Part shown: positions 32,678 to 42,706 of the stretch, one piece after another
Numbering within the stretch: the stretch's first letter is position 1
Layout: every line of letters starts with the position of its first letter
Source: Hyphomicrobiales bacterium
Lineage (GTDB): Bacteria; Pseudomonadota; Alphaproteobacteria; Rhizobiales; Xanthobacteraceae
DNA length: 64,000 nucleotides
Direction: 5' to 3'
Assembly: GCA_003169835.1 (NCBI GenBank)
Contig: PNAI01000016.1
Location: forward strand, 62,001 to 126,000
Notes under the pieces: model-generated
Databases searched by the model: none
The model's input: only the letters and a program-made list of their open reading frames with translations
Told to the model about the DNA's origin: nothing
Position numbers and translations under genes: made by a program

Positions 32678-34099
32678 TCAAGCCGCGCGTTCGCCCTTGG
32701 CCTGTCGTGTTATCTGCAGCAAGTCCATCAGCTTGCGCACTGAGGGGAAATCCTCCAGCCGGTTCACGGCGTCGATGATCTCTTCCACGCGTGCGGCCGA
32801 CAGACGTGTTTTGCCATAGGTGCGGAATTTCTCCTCGATCTGCGCGCGCGAAAGCGGGTTTTCGAACGAACCGCGCGGATGGTCGCAACGGCTGACAAGC
32901 TTTTTACCATTGGCGAGTTCGATCTCCACAATGGTTTGCACGCCGTTGAGGGCCGGATCGGGCCGGATCTCGATTTTCTGTTCGGCGAAGCGGCGCACGT
33001 TCGGATCGTCGTAACGCGCGGATTCGAACTGCGCCAGCGTTAGCGCGCGATCGAAGATGCTCACGGCCGCTGTGTAGTGCGCGGAAATGAGGGCTTCAAA
33101 CTTGCCCTTATATTTCGGCAGCTTGCCGTGATAGTCGAACGCGGCCGGGGCCATCGCAACGCGCATCTGCTTGACGTTCGCCGGATCGATTTCGTTTTGC
33201 TCAAGAAGATCGAACAGGGCGGTGTTCAAGCCTTGTTGCAACGATGCCGATGGCCACAGACGCAGCGCGATCTGTTCGAGTTCCCAGTGCGTGCCGAGTT
33301 GGGCTGTGGCAAGCTCGGGCTTTCCCCCGCCGGCATAGGTGTTGAACAGGCCGCCGTCCTTGGCGGTGAGGAACTCGCGGGTGGCGACGAATTTCGTTTC
33401 GGCGAGGAGCGCTGCAAGCAGCCCGGAAAGCGCGCCGCGGCACTGATGAAATTTCACCGAAGGCGTGCCCCAGGCGGCATAGGTGCCGGCGGCCTGGCTT
33501 CCTGCCAACCCAAATGCGCGCGCCATGGTTTCGGCATCGAAGCCGCGCAGGCGGCCGACGGCTGCGGCCGCACCGAAGGGACCAAGGACGCCCGGCGCAT
33601 GCCATCCCTGTTTGCGATACGCCGCGTAGTCGAGGCCGAGCCCGATGCGCGTCAGTATTTCGCTGCCGGCGGCAATCGCGACGAGAAGATCGCGGCCGGA
33701 GAGGTTGTCGCGTTCGGCGATTGCGAGCGCCGGCGGGATCACTTCCGGCGTGACGTGAGCCATCGTCGGGCGGTGCGCATCGCACATGGTGACGGCGGTA
33801 ATCAGATAACCGTTGAGCAGCGTCGCGCCCGTCAATGAAAGTTGCCCGCCGGCGATCACGCTCGATTCCTTGGATTGCGCCAGCGCTTCGGCGAACGCCG
33901 TCATCTGCGGCGTTTCCTCGCCCTGGTTGCCGGCGAGCGCGCAGGCGAGCGCATCGAGCAATAGATGTTTGCAATGCTCGCGCGCTTTTTCGGGGATGTC
34001 CTCGTAGCGCAGCGTGGCGGCAAAGCGAGCTAGTACCTGAGTGGTTTCTTTGCTCGTGTCTTGTGTGATGTCTTGCGTTGCGGCTTGCGCCATCGCCAT
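32678..34099 (-). CDS. MmgE/PrpD family protein
   Basis: EDIPEKAREHCKHLLLDALACALAGNQGEE; MCDAHRPTMAHVTPEVIPPALAIAE. Confidence 0.9.
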   Translation of the reverse strand: MAMAQAATQDITQDTSKETTQVLARFAATLRYEDIPEKAREHCKHLLLDALACALAGNQGEETPQMTAFAEALAQSKESSVIAGGQLSLTGATLLNGYLITAVTMCDAHRPTMAHVTPEVIPPALAIAERDNLSGRDLLVAIAAGSEILTRIGLGLDYAAYRKQGWHAPGVLGPFGAAAAVGRLRGFDAETMARAFGLAGSQAAGTYAAWGTPSVKFHQCRGALSGLLAALLAETKFVATREFLTAKDGGLFNTYAGGGKPELATAQLGTHWELEQIALRLWPSASLQQGLNTALFDLLEQNEIDPANVKQMRVAMAPAAFDYHGKLPKYKGKFEALISAHYTAAVSIFDRALTLAQFESARYDDPNVRRFAEQKIEIRPDPALNGVQTIVEIELANGKKLVSRCDHPRGSFENPLSRAQIEEKFRTYGKTRLSAARVEEIIDAVNRLEDFPSVRKLMDLLQITRQAKGERAA

Positions 34100-34141
34100 C
34101 CCCTGTTGATTGGTCTTGAAGCAATTCAGATCATAACAGCA

Positions 34142-35002
34142 TCAGCGTTCGCTGTCGGCGATATCGCGCTGCCAGGGCGCGACCTTGTGCTCGAGCCAGC
34201 CGACCAGCCAGGTCAGGCCGATGCCGAGCGCCATGAGCACGACCACGGGTACGAACATGCGCGCGGTGTCAAAACTGTCGCCGGCCTTGAGAATAATGCC
34301 GCCAAGCCCGGTGAGCAGCGTGAAGAATTCCGCCACCACGATGGCGATGATCGAGCGGCCGACCGCAAGCTTCAATCCGACCATGATGAAGGGGAGCGTC
34401 GATGGAATGATGATTTTGGTCATGATCTGGAAATCCGAGCCGACGTAGGTTTTACCGAGCTCGATCAGGGTGCGCGGAACGCTTTTTGCGCCGGCCCAGG
34501 TGTTGATGGCGATGGGAAATACGGCGAGCACGGAAACGATGGCTACTTTCACGGCGAAGCCCAAGCCAAACCACAGAATAAACAGCGGAATGAGCGCGAC
34601 CAGCGGCATGGCGTAGCCTGCCGTCACGTACATCCCGAGACCTGCTTCGGCCCAGCGATAGCGGCCGGTGAGCAGCCCGAGCGGGATGCCGACAACGGCC
34701 GCTATAAAATAGCCGAGCGAAAGCGGCTTCATGCTCTGGATGAACGCTTCAAAGAGTTCGCCATCCTCGACCATCGTAACGCCGGCCTTGAATATCTCCG
34801 ACGGATAGGAGGCGAAGATCGGATTGATCTCGCGGCCGAAAATTTCCCAGAACGCGAGCATGATGACGAGCGAGGCGATCGTGATCACGGAACTCGGCAC
34901 GCTCGCGCCAAACCCTCTGCGGCGGGCGCGCGCGCGTGCTGCGGGCGGCGGGGCAGCGCTTTGCTTTGTTCCGGTTGTGTCCAACATCACCGCTCGCCTC
35001 AC
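34142..35002 (-). CDS. ABC transporter permease (SsuC/TauC type)
   Basis: AVVGIPLGLLTGRYRWAE, GLKLAVGRSIIAIVVAEFFTLLTGLGGIIL. Confidence 0.93.
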   Translation of the reverse strand: MRRAVMLDTTGTKQSAAPPPAARARARRRGFGASVPSSVITIASLVIMLAFWEIFGREINPIFASYPSEIFKAGVTMVEDGELFEAFIQSMKPLSLGYFIAAVVGIPLGLLTGRYRWAEAGLGMYVTAGYAMPLVALIPLFILWFGLGFAVKVAIVSVLAVFPIAINTWAGAKSVPRTLIELGKTYVGSDFQIMTKIIIPSTLPFIMVGLKLAVGRSIIAIVVAEFFTLLTGLGGIILKAGDSFDTARMFVPVVVLMALGIGLTWLVGWLEHKVAPWQRDIADSER

Positions 35003-35832
35003 ATCGCCAGATCTGCCGGACGCTGGTCGGTGAGTTTGAGCATCCGCCAGATGTGATAGCGCTTGTTTTGGAACTCCTCGGTGCCGCGAATGCCGATCGG
35101 ATCGTTGCGCGGGCGGGGGATGTTGATATCGACGATCTCATGAATGGTGCCGTGCGGCGTGAAGATCACGACCCGGTCGGAGAGCAGCACGGCTTCGTCG
35201 ATATCGTGGGTGACGAACATGACGGTTTTCTTGGTCTTCTCGTGCAAGCTCAAGAGCTCGGTCTGCATCTCCTCGCGAATTTGCGCGTCGAGCGCGCCGA
35301 ACGGCTCATCCATCAGCAGCACTTCCGGATCGGTGGTGAGGGCGCGCGCGAGGCCGACGCGCTGCTTCATGCCGCCGGAGAGCTGGTAGGGCCGCCGGTC
35401 GGCCGACTTTTTCAAGCCCACGAGGTCGAGCATTTTGTTTGCAATGGAGCGGCGTTCGTCCTTGCGAACGCCTTTGAGTTCCAGTCCGAACTCGATGTTT
35501 TCGATCGCGGTGCGCCAGGGCAGCAGCTCGGCGTGCTGGAACACCATGCCGCGGTCATAGCCGCAGCCGTTGACCTCGCGGCCGTCGATTTCAACTGTAC
35601 CGGAGGTCTGCTCGTCCAGCCCAAGTACGATGCGCAGCGATGTCGTCTTGCCGCAGCCGCTGCGCCCGGTCAGAGCTACGAACTCACCAGCGCGGATATC
35701 GAAGGAGATGCCGTTGAGCGCGTTGACGACTTGCGTGCCGCCACCGGTGCTCACGTAATATTCTTTTGTGAGATCGCGGACGCGAACCTTGGGGCCGGCG
35801 AACGTCACAACCAAGTTCTCCGTGATCAGCAA
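34999..35832 (-). CDS. ABC transporter ATP-binding protein (SsuB/TauB type)
   Basis: GRSGCGKTTSLRIVLGL, YQLSGGMKQRVGLARALTTDPEVLLMDEPFGALDAQ. Confidence 0.95.
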   Translation of the reverse strand: MLITENLVVTFAGPKVRVRDLTKEYYVSTGGGTQVVNALNGISFDIRAGEFVALTGRSGCGKTTSLRIVLGLDEQTSGTVEIDGREVNGCGYDRGMVFQHAELLPWRTAIENIEFGLELKGVRKDERRSIANKMLDLVGLKKSADRRPYQLSGGMKQRVGLARALTTDPEVLLMDEPFGALDAQIREEMQTELLSLHEKTKKTVMFVTHDIDEAVLLSDRVVIFTPHGTIHEIVDINIPRPRNDPIGIRGTEEFQNKRYHIWRMLKLTDQRPADLAM

Positions 35833-35865
35833 GAGCCGCGAACGCCGAGGCCGAAAGACCGCCCG

Positions 35866-36840
35866 CTATTTCTTGACGATCTTGAGCGCATCCACGCGCA
35901 CCGATTCGTCGAGGAATGGCGTGAGATCGAGCGGCTTGTTCAGCCGCTTGGCTTCGAGCAGGACACCAACAAGCCATTTGAGCTTTTCGGTTGGAATTTC
36001 CGCCGTGGGCGAAACGTAGTCGCCCTTCTTGGCTTCGTCGAACACCGCGGCAAAGATCGGCTCAGTCGCGGCGATCTTTGTAATCTTGGCGCCGAGCGCA
36101 ATGGTCTCGTCGCGATGGCTCATCGCGTAGTTCAGGCCTTCGATATAGCCGGCCATGAAATTCACCATTTCATCGCGTTTTGTGGTGAGCGTTTTGCTTT
36201 GAACGCTGATGAGGAAGCGAGGCCATTCGGGCACGATCTCGTGCGCGAGACCGAGTGCCTTGATGCCGAGTTTCTCCTGCTCGGGGATGTATTCGGTCGA
36301 GGCGGCGGTTGCATCGATCTTGCCGCCGGCGAGCGCCTTGATGCGGCCCGACGTGCCGCCGACGTTGGCGATCTGGAGGGAATTCGGGTCGCCGCCCTTG
36401 CGCTTGATCATTTCACGCGCGATCAGCTCCGGCGTTGCGCCCGGCGCGGAGGTTCCAAGTGTCTTCCCCTTCAGGTCTTCCCACGAATTGATGTTCTTGC
36501 TCACGTACAACGCGTAGGGATAGCCGATCATCGAAGAGCCAATAAACTTCATCTGGGCGCCGCGGTCGATGGCAACGAGTGCGGGGCCGGGAGAGCCTTC
36601 CACGCTGTCGCATTGATCGGCGAGCAGCGCACGCACCACGTCGGCGTCGCCCCGCAGCTCGACATATTCAACGTCGAGTCCGTGATTTTTGAAGAAGCCC
36701 TTCTCGATCGCCATATAGAAGATGCCGGCGTCGCCCTTGGCGGAGACAAGCCCATGCCGCCACTTGGTCAGCGTCTGGGCCGAGGCGGAAATCGAAAGCC
36801 CGAGCAGAAGGCCGATCGCTGCCGCGGTCAGTTTTGTCAT
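35866..36840 (-). CDS. ABC transporter substrate-binding protein (NMT1/SsuA type)
   Basis: signal peptide MTKLTAAAIGLLLGLSISASA; KWRHGLVSAKGDAGIFYMAIEKGFFKNHGLDVEYVELRGDADVVRAL. Confidence 0.9.
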   Translation of the reverse strand: MTKLTAAAIGLLLGLSISASAQTLTKWRHGLVSAKGDAGIFYMAIEKGFFKNHGLDVEYVELRGDADVVRALLADQCDSVEGSPGPALVAIDRGAQMKFIGSSMIGYPYALYVSKNINSWEDLKGKTLGTSAPGATPELIAREMIKRKGGDPNSLQIANVGGTSGRIKALAGGKIDATAASTEYIPEQEKLGIKALGLAHEIVPEWPRFLISVQSKTLTTKRDEMVNFMAGYIEGLNYAMSHRDETIALGAKITKIAATEPIFAAVFDEAKKGDYVSPTAEIPTEKLKWLVGVLLEAKRLNKPLDLTPFLDESVRVDALKIVKK

Positions 36841-36915
36841 CCTCACTCGCATTATGATGCACTCCTATCACAACTGGCGTTTTGGATCAGCGCGCGGTTG
36901 CGCGCAGGGTATCGT

Positions 36916-38616
36916 TTACTTTTTGTCTTTCTGCGCCTGCTTTTCTTTGCGCGCGGGGCCGTAATCGGGATCGTCCTCCAGCGTGCGCATTTCGGTGTTC
37001 ATCGGAACATCGCTGCGGCGGCGCTGCCGGCACCATTCGCCGGTCTGCCAGTATTCGCTTTTCACCGCGAGTTGAGCCTGGCGTTCGAGGTGCTCGTTCC
37101 ACTCGCCGAGATCATAACCATACCACGGCATTTCGGGGCGCAATTTCGGCAGGCCGAGACTTTCCCAAATCCCCTTGGCGGCTTCCATGTATTCACGCTT
37201 GGGCAACGAGATCGGCGGGAAGGTCTCCTTGAGCGTCGCATCGATGAGCACGGCTGAGTCCTCGTTGTCGATCAGGCTGCGTGGGCCGTGGCCCTCGTCC
37301 TTGTGCTTGAGCATTTCCACGTCGCGATGCGGCTTGCAGCGATACGACATGGCCCAGAAGATCGCATCGGAGTTGTCAGCATCTATATCCTTGTCGACGG
37401 CCACGACCCATTTGCCTTCGGCGCGGCGGAATGACGCAACGCCGTAGAGCGCACGCCAGATCTCGGTGCGCTTGGTGTTCCGCTCGAACTGGATCACGAT
37501 CAATTTATGCAGCGATGTCAGCGGCTCGTGCGTGGTCACTTTGACGATGCCCTGGATGCCGAGGTTGTTCTTGAGATGCAGCATCTGGGCGGCTTCGTAA
37601 GCCGGGCGTTTGATGCAGCTCGACTCCGACGGCGTCACCTGGCTTACCCACGAGGTCATGATCGCGTTCTTTTTGCGGGTGATAGCGGTGACGTCGAGCA
37701 CGCCATTGTATTCCTGCAGATTGACGTGGCCGTGAGACTCGCCGAATGGCGCTTCGGGTTCGAGAAATTCAGTCGAGACGAAGCCCTCGATGATGATCTC
37801 GGCTTCGGCCGGAACCATGAGATCGACGGTCTTGCATTTGACGACGTTGAGCGGCTGGCCGATCAAACCACCTGTAATGTCGAGTTCGTCGTAAATCTCC
37901 GGCACCTTTTGGACTGCGGTGTAGGAGACCGCCGGCGGACAGCCGAGAACGACCGCGCAGGGCATCGGCTGGCCTTTTTCCTTCCACTTCGCCCAGTGCA
38001 TGTAGCCGCCGGTGCGCAGCTCGATGGATGGATTCATGCCCATGCGATCGGGCGCTTTGATCATGCCCCGGTAGTTGCCCATGTTCTGGATGCCGGTGTC
38101 GGGATCGATGGTGATGAAATGGCTCGACGTGGTGTAGGGCGCGTTGTCCCAGCCGGGCGTTGAGATCGGAACCGGAATGGCGTCGAGGCCGTTGCCGTTT
38201 CGCAGGTCGGCGTCCTGATAGACGATCTCCTGGCAGGGTGCGTCCTTGACCATGCGCGGTTTGAGCGGATTGCTCATCGCCTTGATCCAGCGGTCGCGGA
38301 TCTCTTCGATCTTGCATCCCATGCCGATCGAATAAATCTGGTTGTTGCCGGCAAGGCCGCAAACCAGCACCGGTATGTCGTACTTGCGGCCCTTGCTGTC
38401 GTGAACGTTGGTGAAAAGAAAAGCGCGCCGGTCTTCGGGCGGGATGCCGCCGCGGAATTGCCAGCGCACCAGCGGGTGCATTTCGGTGTCTTTGTTGATC
38501 GGGCGGTCGATTTCGATCAACAAGCCCGCCTTGCGCAGCGCCGCAATATGCTCGTGCAGATCGGGGTAGGTGCGGTTGGGAGCGCTCGTCGCACGTTCGG
38601 CAGCCGACATGGCCAT
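36916..38616 (-). CDS. UbiD family decarboxylase (divergent clade)
   Basis: NMGNYRGMIKAPDRMGMNP, CPPAVSYTAVQKVP, EIIIEGFVSTEFLEPEAPFGESHGHVN. Confidence 0.9.
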   Translation of the reverse strand: MAMSAAERATSAPNRTYPDLHEHIAALRKAGLLIEIDRPINKDTEMHPLVRWQFRGGIPPEDRRAFLFTNVHDSKGRKYDIPVLVCGLAGNNQIYSIGMGCKIEEIRDRWIKAMSNPLKPRMVKDAPCQEIVYQDADLRNGNGLDAIPVPISTPGWDNAPYTTSSHFITIDPDTGIQNMGNYRGMIKAPDRMGMNPSIELRTGGYMHWAKWKEKGQPMPCAVVLGCPPAVSYTAVQKVPEIYDELDITGGLIGQPLNVVKCKTVDLMVPAEAEIIIEGFVSTEFLEPEAPFGESHGHVNLQEYNGVLDVTAITRKKNAIMTSWVSQVTPSESSCIKRPAYEAAQMLHLKNNLGIQGIVKVTTHEPLTSLHKLIVIQFERNTKRTEIWRALYGVASFRRAEGKWVVAVDKDIDADNSDAIFWAMSYRCKPHRDVEMLKHKDEGHGPRSLIDNEDSAVLIDATLKETFPPISLPKREYMEAAKGIWESLGLPKLRPEMPWYGYDLGEWNEHLERQAQLAVKSEYWQTGEWCRQRRRSDVPMNTEMRTLEDDPDYGPARKEKQAQKDKK

Positions 38617-38767
38617 AACAATGTTCCTCGTTATTGTTGGTGTTTTATCGGATGAGGATCGCGAACCCCAACCCATTTAAAGCCTACAAGAACGCGTCTG
38701 ACGGTCAAGCAGCGAGCCTCGTGCGAGGCGGCCATCGCGGTATGCATCGTATGCAGTGTTGCCGGGC

Positions 38768-40318
38768 TTAAGGCGTCGGTGCGGAAGCGGACATGCGTTC
38801 GATCGCGATGCGAGCGACCTGGCTGCGCTGTGTCTTGCCGTTGGCGTTCTTCGGCAGTTGCTCGAACGCCAAGACGCGGTGGGGAAATTTGAAAGGTGCG
38901 ATACGGCCGGAAAGGGCACTCGCGAGGCTCTTTTCGTTCGTCTGCTTGCTGACTGCGCCGGTGCGCCAGACCACGGCCGCACCAATTTTGTTGCCAATCT
39001 CGCGATCGGGGATCGGAAAGACGCAAGCCTCTTCGAATTCGCCCAGGCCCAGGATGGCGTCTTCGAGTTCGCGCGGTGCGATTAGTACGCCCTTGCTTTT
39101 GAAGCAGTCGTCGGCGCGGCCGACGATGTAGACATAGCCATCCTTGTCCATGCGGGCGAGATCGGAAGTGACGAAGTAGTTTTCGTGCACGGCGGCGCGT
39201 GTCTGCGCTTCGTCGCCGAGGTAGCCGAGGAAGAAGCCGGGATAGTCGAAGCCAAAGGCGAGTGTGCCTGTGCTTTCGGCCGGAAGCTGCGCGAGGTTGT
39301 CGTCAAGGATCGCGGCGCGCGCGCCCCAAGTCTTGCCGGTCGAGCCGGCGCGCTTTTTGATTCCGGGGCCGTCGCCAATCACCATCTGCGCTTCGGAAAT
39401 TCCGTAGTGCTCCCAGATCGGACAGCCGATGCGGGCCTGCCATTCGTTGCGCACGGAATCCTCCAGCGGCTCGCCGGTGGAATTGGCGCCGCGCAGCGAA
39501 TTCAAGTCGAAGCGCTTTTCGATGCCGGGCGTGCCGAGGATGCGTCGATATAGTGTGGCGACGCTATGGAGCAACGTCACGCGGTCGCGTTCGATGGTTT
39601 GTAAAATGCGCTCGGGGCTGGCGCGGTCCTCCATGACGGCGCCAATGGTGCCGTTACGCAGGGGAAAGAGCATGTTGTGGCCGAGTGCACTGATGAAGCT
39701 CCATTCGCCGGTGGCGAGGACGACGTCGTTTGCCTGCGGCGGCACGCGTGCACGGTTGGAATCGCCGAGCGCTTCGAGCCAGCGATGCGCGTGCACAATT
39801 CCTTTCGGCCTTCCGGTGGTGCCGGAGGTGAACACGATCAGTGCGGGCGTGTCGCGACTTGTGTCGAAAGCGGGTGGGGTGGCAGAGTTTGCGTTGAGTT
39901 TCTTGCCGCTCAAATCAGAAAGCCCTTCGTGGGTCACGACAAGACGAAGAGCATTGGGCTTGAGGCCTGCTATGGCCGGGTCGTCGTGCAGGCTTTCGGC
40001 CAGCAGAAAGAATCTCGGGTCGGACAGCGCAACGATATGTGCCAATTCGCTTTGGCCGAATTGCGAGTTCTGCAGGACCGGAACGGCGCCGACCCAGATC
40101 ACCGCGAGCAAAGCTGCGGCGAATTCCACGGAATTCGTCATGCGCAGGAGGATTTTGTCGCCGGGCTTCACTCCTACGCTCAGGAGATCGGCCACGATCA
40201 GGAAGACCATGCGCTGGAACGCGGCGTTGCTGACCGGCCCTTGCGCGGCGAGAAATGCGTTGCGATCCGCACGCGCTCCTTCGCGGCCAAGACGCAATGC
40301 GACTTCGGCGAGATTCAT
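38768..40318 (-). CDS. benzoate-CoA-ligase-like acyl-CoA synthetase (ANL superfamily)
   Basis: LIVFTSGTTGRPKGIVHAHRW, EHYGISEAQMVIGDGPG, DLARMDKDGYVYIVGRADDCFKSKGVLIAPRELEDAI, NANGKTQRS. Confidence 0.92.
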   Translation of the reverse strand: MNLAEVALRLGREGARADRNAFLAAQGPVSNAAFQRMVFLIVADLLSVGVKPGDKILLRMTNSVEFAAALLAVIWVGAVPVLQNSQFGQSELAHIVALSDPRFFLLAESLHDDPAIAGLKPNALRLVVTHEGLSDLSGKKLNANSATPPAFDTSRDTPALIVFTSGTTGRPKGIVHAHRWLEALGDSNRARVPPQANDVVLATGEWSFISALGHNMLFPLRNGTIGAVMEDRASPERILQTIERDRVTLLHSVATLYRRILGTPGIEKRFDLNSLRGANSTGEPLEDSVRNEWQARIGCPIWEHYGISEAQMVIGDGPGIKKRAGSTGKTWGARAAILDDNLAQLPAESTGTLAFGFDYPGFFLGYLGDEAQTRAAVHENYFVTSDLARMDKDGYVYIVGRADDCFKSKGVLIAPRELEDAILGLGEFEEACVFPIPDREIGNKIGAAVVWRTGAVSKQTNEKSLASALSGRIAPFKFPHRVLAFEQLPKNANGKTQRSQVARIAIERMSASAPTP

Positions 40319-40330
40319 CGCTTTAAGTCC

Positions 40331-41212
40331 TCAAGCTCCGTAGCCCGGTCCGCGATAGGTGGGTTTGCGCTTATCGAGAAAGGCGCGGATGCCTTCGCGG
40401 CAATCGGCGGTGCGGGTGATCTCCATCACTGCATCGAGTTCGGCCTGCGCCCCCTCGGCATTTTTGTTGTGATCCCAGTAGCGGCGCACCAGCGCCTTGG
40501 CGTGGCGCACGGAGAGGAATGGCGCGCTCGCAATGCGGCCGGCGATCTTGAATACTTCTTCCATGAGCTTGTCGTGCGGGTACACGCGTTCCACAAGGCC
40601 GATGCGTTCGGCTTCCGCGGCGTCGATGATCTCGCCAGTCAGGATCATTTCCATGGCGCGGCCTAGGCCCACGAATTTTGGAAGGTTGCGCGCTCCGCCC
40701 GACTCCGGCACGAAGCCGGCTGGCACCGCGACCTCGCCGAGCTTTGCTTTGTCCGATGCGTATCTGATGTCGCAGGCGGTCGCGAGCTCAAGCCCGATGC
40801 CGACCGCGGGGCCGTTGATGGCGGCGATGGTCACCGCCTGGAGTTCCTCGAGCTTGCGGATGGCGCGCTGGATCACGACGTGGCGCAGGTCGTTGAAGAA
40901 ATAATTCGCCAGTTCCTTGTAAGGGCCAAAGTCGCCGAAGTCGTGCTCGTTGTCGAGCGCGCCCAAGGGCGCGGCTTCCGAACGGAGATCGCCGCCGGCT
41001 GAGAAGCCGCGGCCTTCGCCGGTGATGATGACCACTCGCAAACGATCATCGCGGCGGATCTGATCGAGAATGAGATCGAGCTCGACGCGCATGCGAACAT
41101 CGATGGCATTGAGCGCTTCGGGGCGGGAGAGCGTGATCAGTCCGATGCAATTGTCGTCGGGCGCGTTCGGTGGCGCCTGCACGGACCATTTCAATGTCTT
41201 GAATTCAAACAT
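40331..41212 (-). CDS. enoyl-CoA hydratase/isomerase family protein
   Basis: IGLITLSRPEALNAID, GEGRGFSAGGDL, AAINGPAVGIGLELATACDIRYASDKAKLGE. Confidence 0.93.
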   Translation of the reverse strand: MFEFKTLKWSVQAPPNAPDDNCIGLITLSRPEALNAIDVRMRVELDLILDQIRRDDRLRVVIITGEGRGFSAGGDLRSEAAPLGALDNEHDFGDFGPYKELANYFFNDLRHVVIQRAIRKLEELQAVTIAAINGPAVGIGLELATACDIRYASDKAKLGEVAVPAGFVPESGGARNLPKFVGLGRAMEMILTGEIIDAAEAERIGLVERVYPHDKLMEEVFKIAGRIASAPFLSVRHAKALVRRYWDHNKNAEGAQAELDAVMEITRTADCREGIRAFLDKRKPTYRGPGYGA

Positions 41213-41276
41213 CGGCCTCTCCCTTCAACCGCCCGGTCTATGATCTCAACCGCTGCCGCGTGTCGAGACGCGCGTG

Positions 41277-41291
41277 CCATCATTATGATGG
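41277..41291. promoter_or_regulatory. perfect palindrome in divergent intergenic region, candidate operator
   Basis: CCATCAT-T-ATGATGG. Confidence 0.4.
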
Positions 41292-41509
41292 ATTTCCCGC
41301 TGCCGGAAACAGAGCAGCCATGCGGGGATGTTGCCCTTGATCGTACCGGTTGCAAAGCGCATGGCCTACCCGACATTTGAGCAGATTTTACCGGGCCTGG
41401 CGGTCGTGTCGTCAGGGCCGTCGCACCTGTGACGAAACTCGCATTGCGTCTGGGTATTGCGATGGTGCAACATTCCGAGAACGGCTGAGTAAAAGAGGTG
41501 GGCTTGAAG

Positions 41510-42520
41510 ATGGAAAATTCATTCGGGCGCGGTCGGCTCTTTCATTTTGCGAGCGGCGTGGTTGGCGCGCTGCTGGCGGCAGTCTTTGTGATCGGGCAAG
41601 CGAATGCGCAGGCCTATCCGTCGCGGCCGGTGAAGGTGATCGTTCCATTTGGGGCGGGCTCGGCGAGCGACATCACGGCGCGGCTGCTCATGGAAAAGCT
41701 CGGCGAAAGCATGGGCGCAAATTTTGTGGTCGAGAACAGGGTCGGCGCGGGCGGCAATATCGGGACCGATGCGGTGGCCAAGGCCGATCCGGACGGCTAC
41801 ACGCTGGCCTACTCGGCGATCGGGCCGCTTGCGATCAACAAGACGCTGTTTGCGAAGATGCCGTACGATCCGGAAACCGATCTTGAGCCGATCTCGCTCT
41901 CTGCGGTACTGCCCAATCTGCTGGTGATCAATCCAAAGATCATTCCGGTCAAGAACGTCCAGGAGTTCATCGCGTATGCCAAAGCGCACCCTGACCAGAT
42001 CAACTATTCGTCGATCGGAATCGGAAGCTCGCAGCACCTCGCTGCGGTGCAGTTCGAGCTGGCAGCGGGCATAAAAATGAAGCACGTGCCATACCGGGGC
42101 GGGCCGCAGATGATGACCGATCTCATCAAAGGCGAAGTTCCGGTTACCTTCCAGAATATTCCGACGGTGCTTGGCCCGCTCGGAACCGGGCAGGTGAAAG
42201 TCCTGGCGATTACCACCGCGAAACGAAACAAGGTTCTCCCGGATGTTCCGACGATGCAGGAAGAAGGCGTCAAGAATTTCAATTCCTCTGCCTGGTTCGG
42301 ATTTGTTGCCCCCAAGGGAACGCCGGCGGCAATTGTCGACAAGCTCAACGCAGAGACGGTCAAGGCGCTGTCCGATCCGACTTTAAGCAAGCGCATGATC
42401 GAGATCGGTGCTGAACCCAGCCCGATGTCGCGGGCGGAATTCAAGGCGTTTATCGCGGCCGAAGTGGCGAAATGGCGCAAGGTGATCGAGGACTCGGGCG
42501 TGGCCAAGGTCGATCAGTAA
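41510..42520 (+). CDS. Bug/TctC family substrate-binding protein
   Basis: YPSRPVKVIVPFGAGSASDITARLLMEKLGESMGANFVVENRVGAGGNIGTDAVAKADPDGYTL. Confidence 0.92.
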   Translation: MENSFGRGRLFHFASGVVGALLAAVFVIGQANAQAYPSRPVKVIVPFGAGSASDITARLLMEKLGESMGANFVVENRVGAGGNIGTDAVAKADPDGYTLAYSAIGPLAINKTLFAKMPYDPETDLEPISLSAVLPNLLVINPKIIPVKNVQEFIAYAKAHPDQINYSSIGIGSSQHLAAVQFELAAGIKMKHVPYRGGPQMMTDLIKGEVPVTFQNIPTVLGPLGTGQVKVLAITTAKRNKVLPDVPTMQEEGVKNFNSSAWFGFVAPKGTPAAIVDKLNAETVKALSDPTLSKRMIEIGAEPSPMSRAEFKAFIAAEVAKWRKVIEDSGVAKVDQ

Positions 42521-42706
42521 GCAGCGCTTAAACGTTATTGCTCCAGCCCTGCACAATCCGCGGGCTAGCCCCGCGTCTGCCCCGAACGCGCTATGCGGGC
42601 GAAACATAGCGGTGAGCGAAGAAGAAATGTTAGGACAATAGCAGGCCTCGGCTATCAGCCGGTTTTGAGGCATCAAAAGACGTAACAACGGGAGGAGTGA
42701 GATCTC

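Noticed and set aside
34936-37257. 773-aa plus-strand ORF opposite the ABC transporter genes
   Set aside because: Antisense to three well-supported genes; composition (His/Asp/Arg-rich) typical of mirror ORFs in high-GC DNA.
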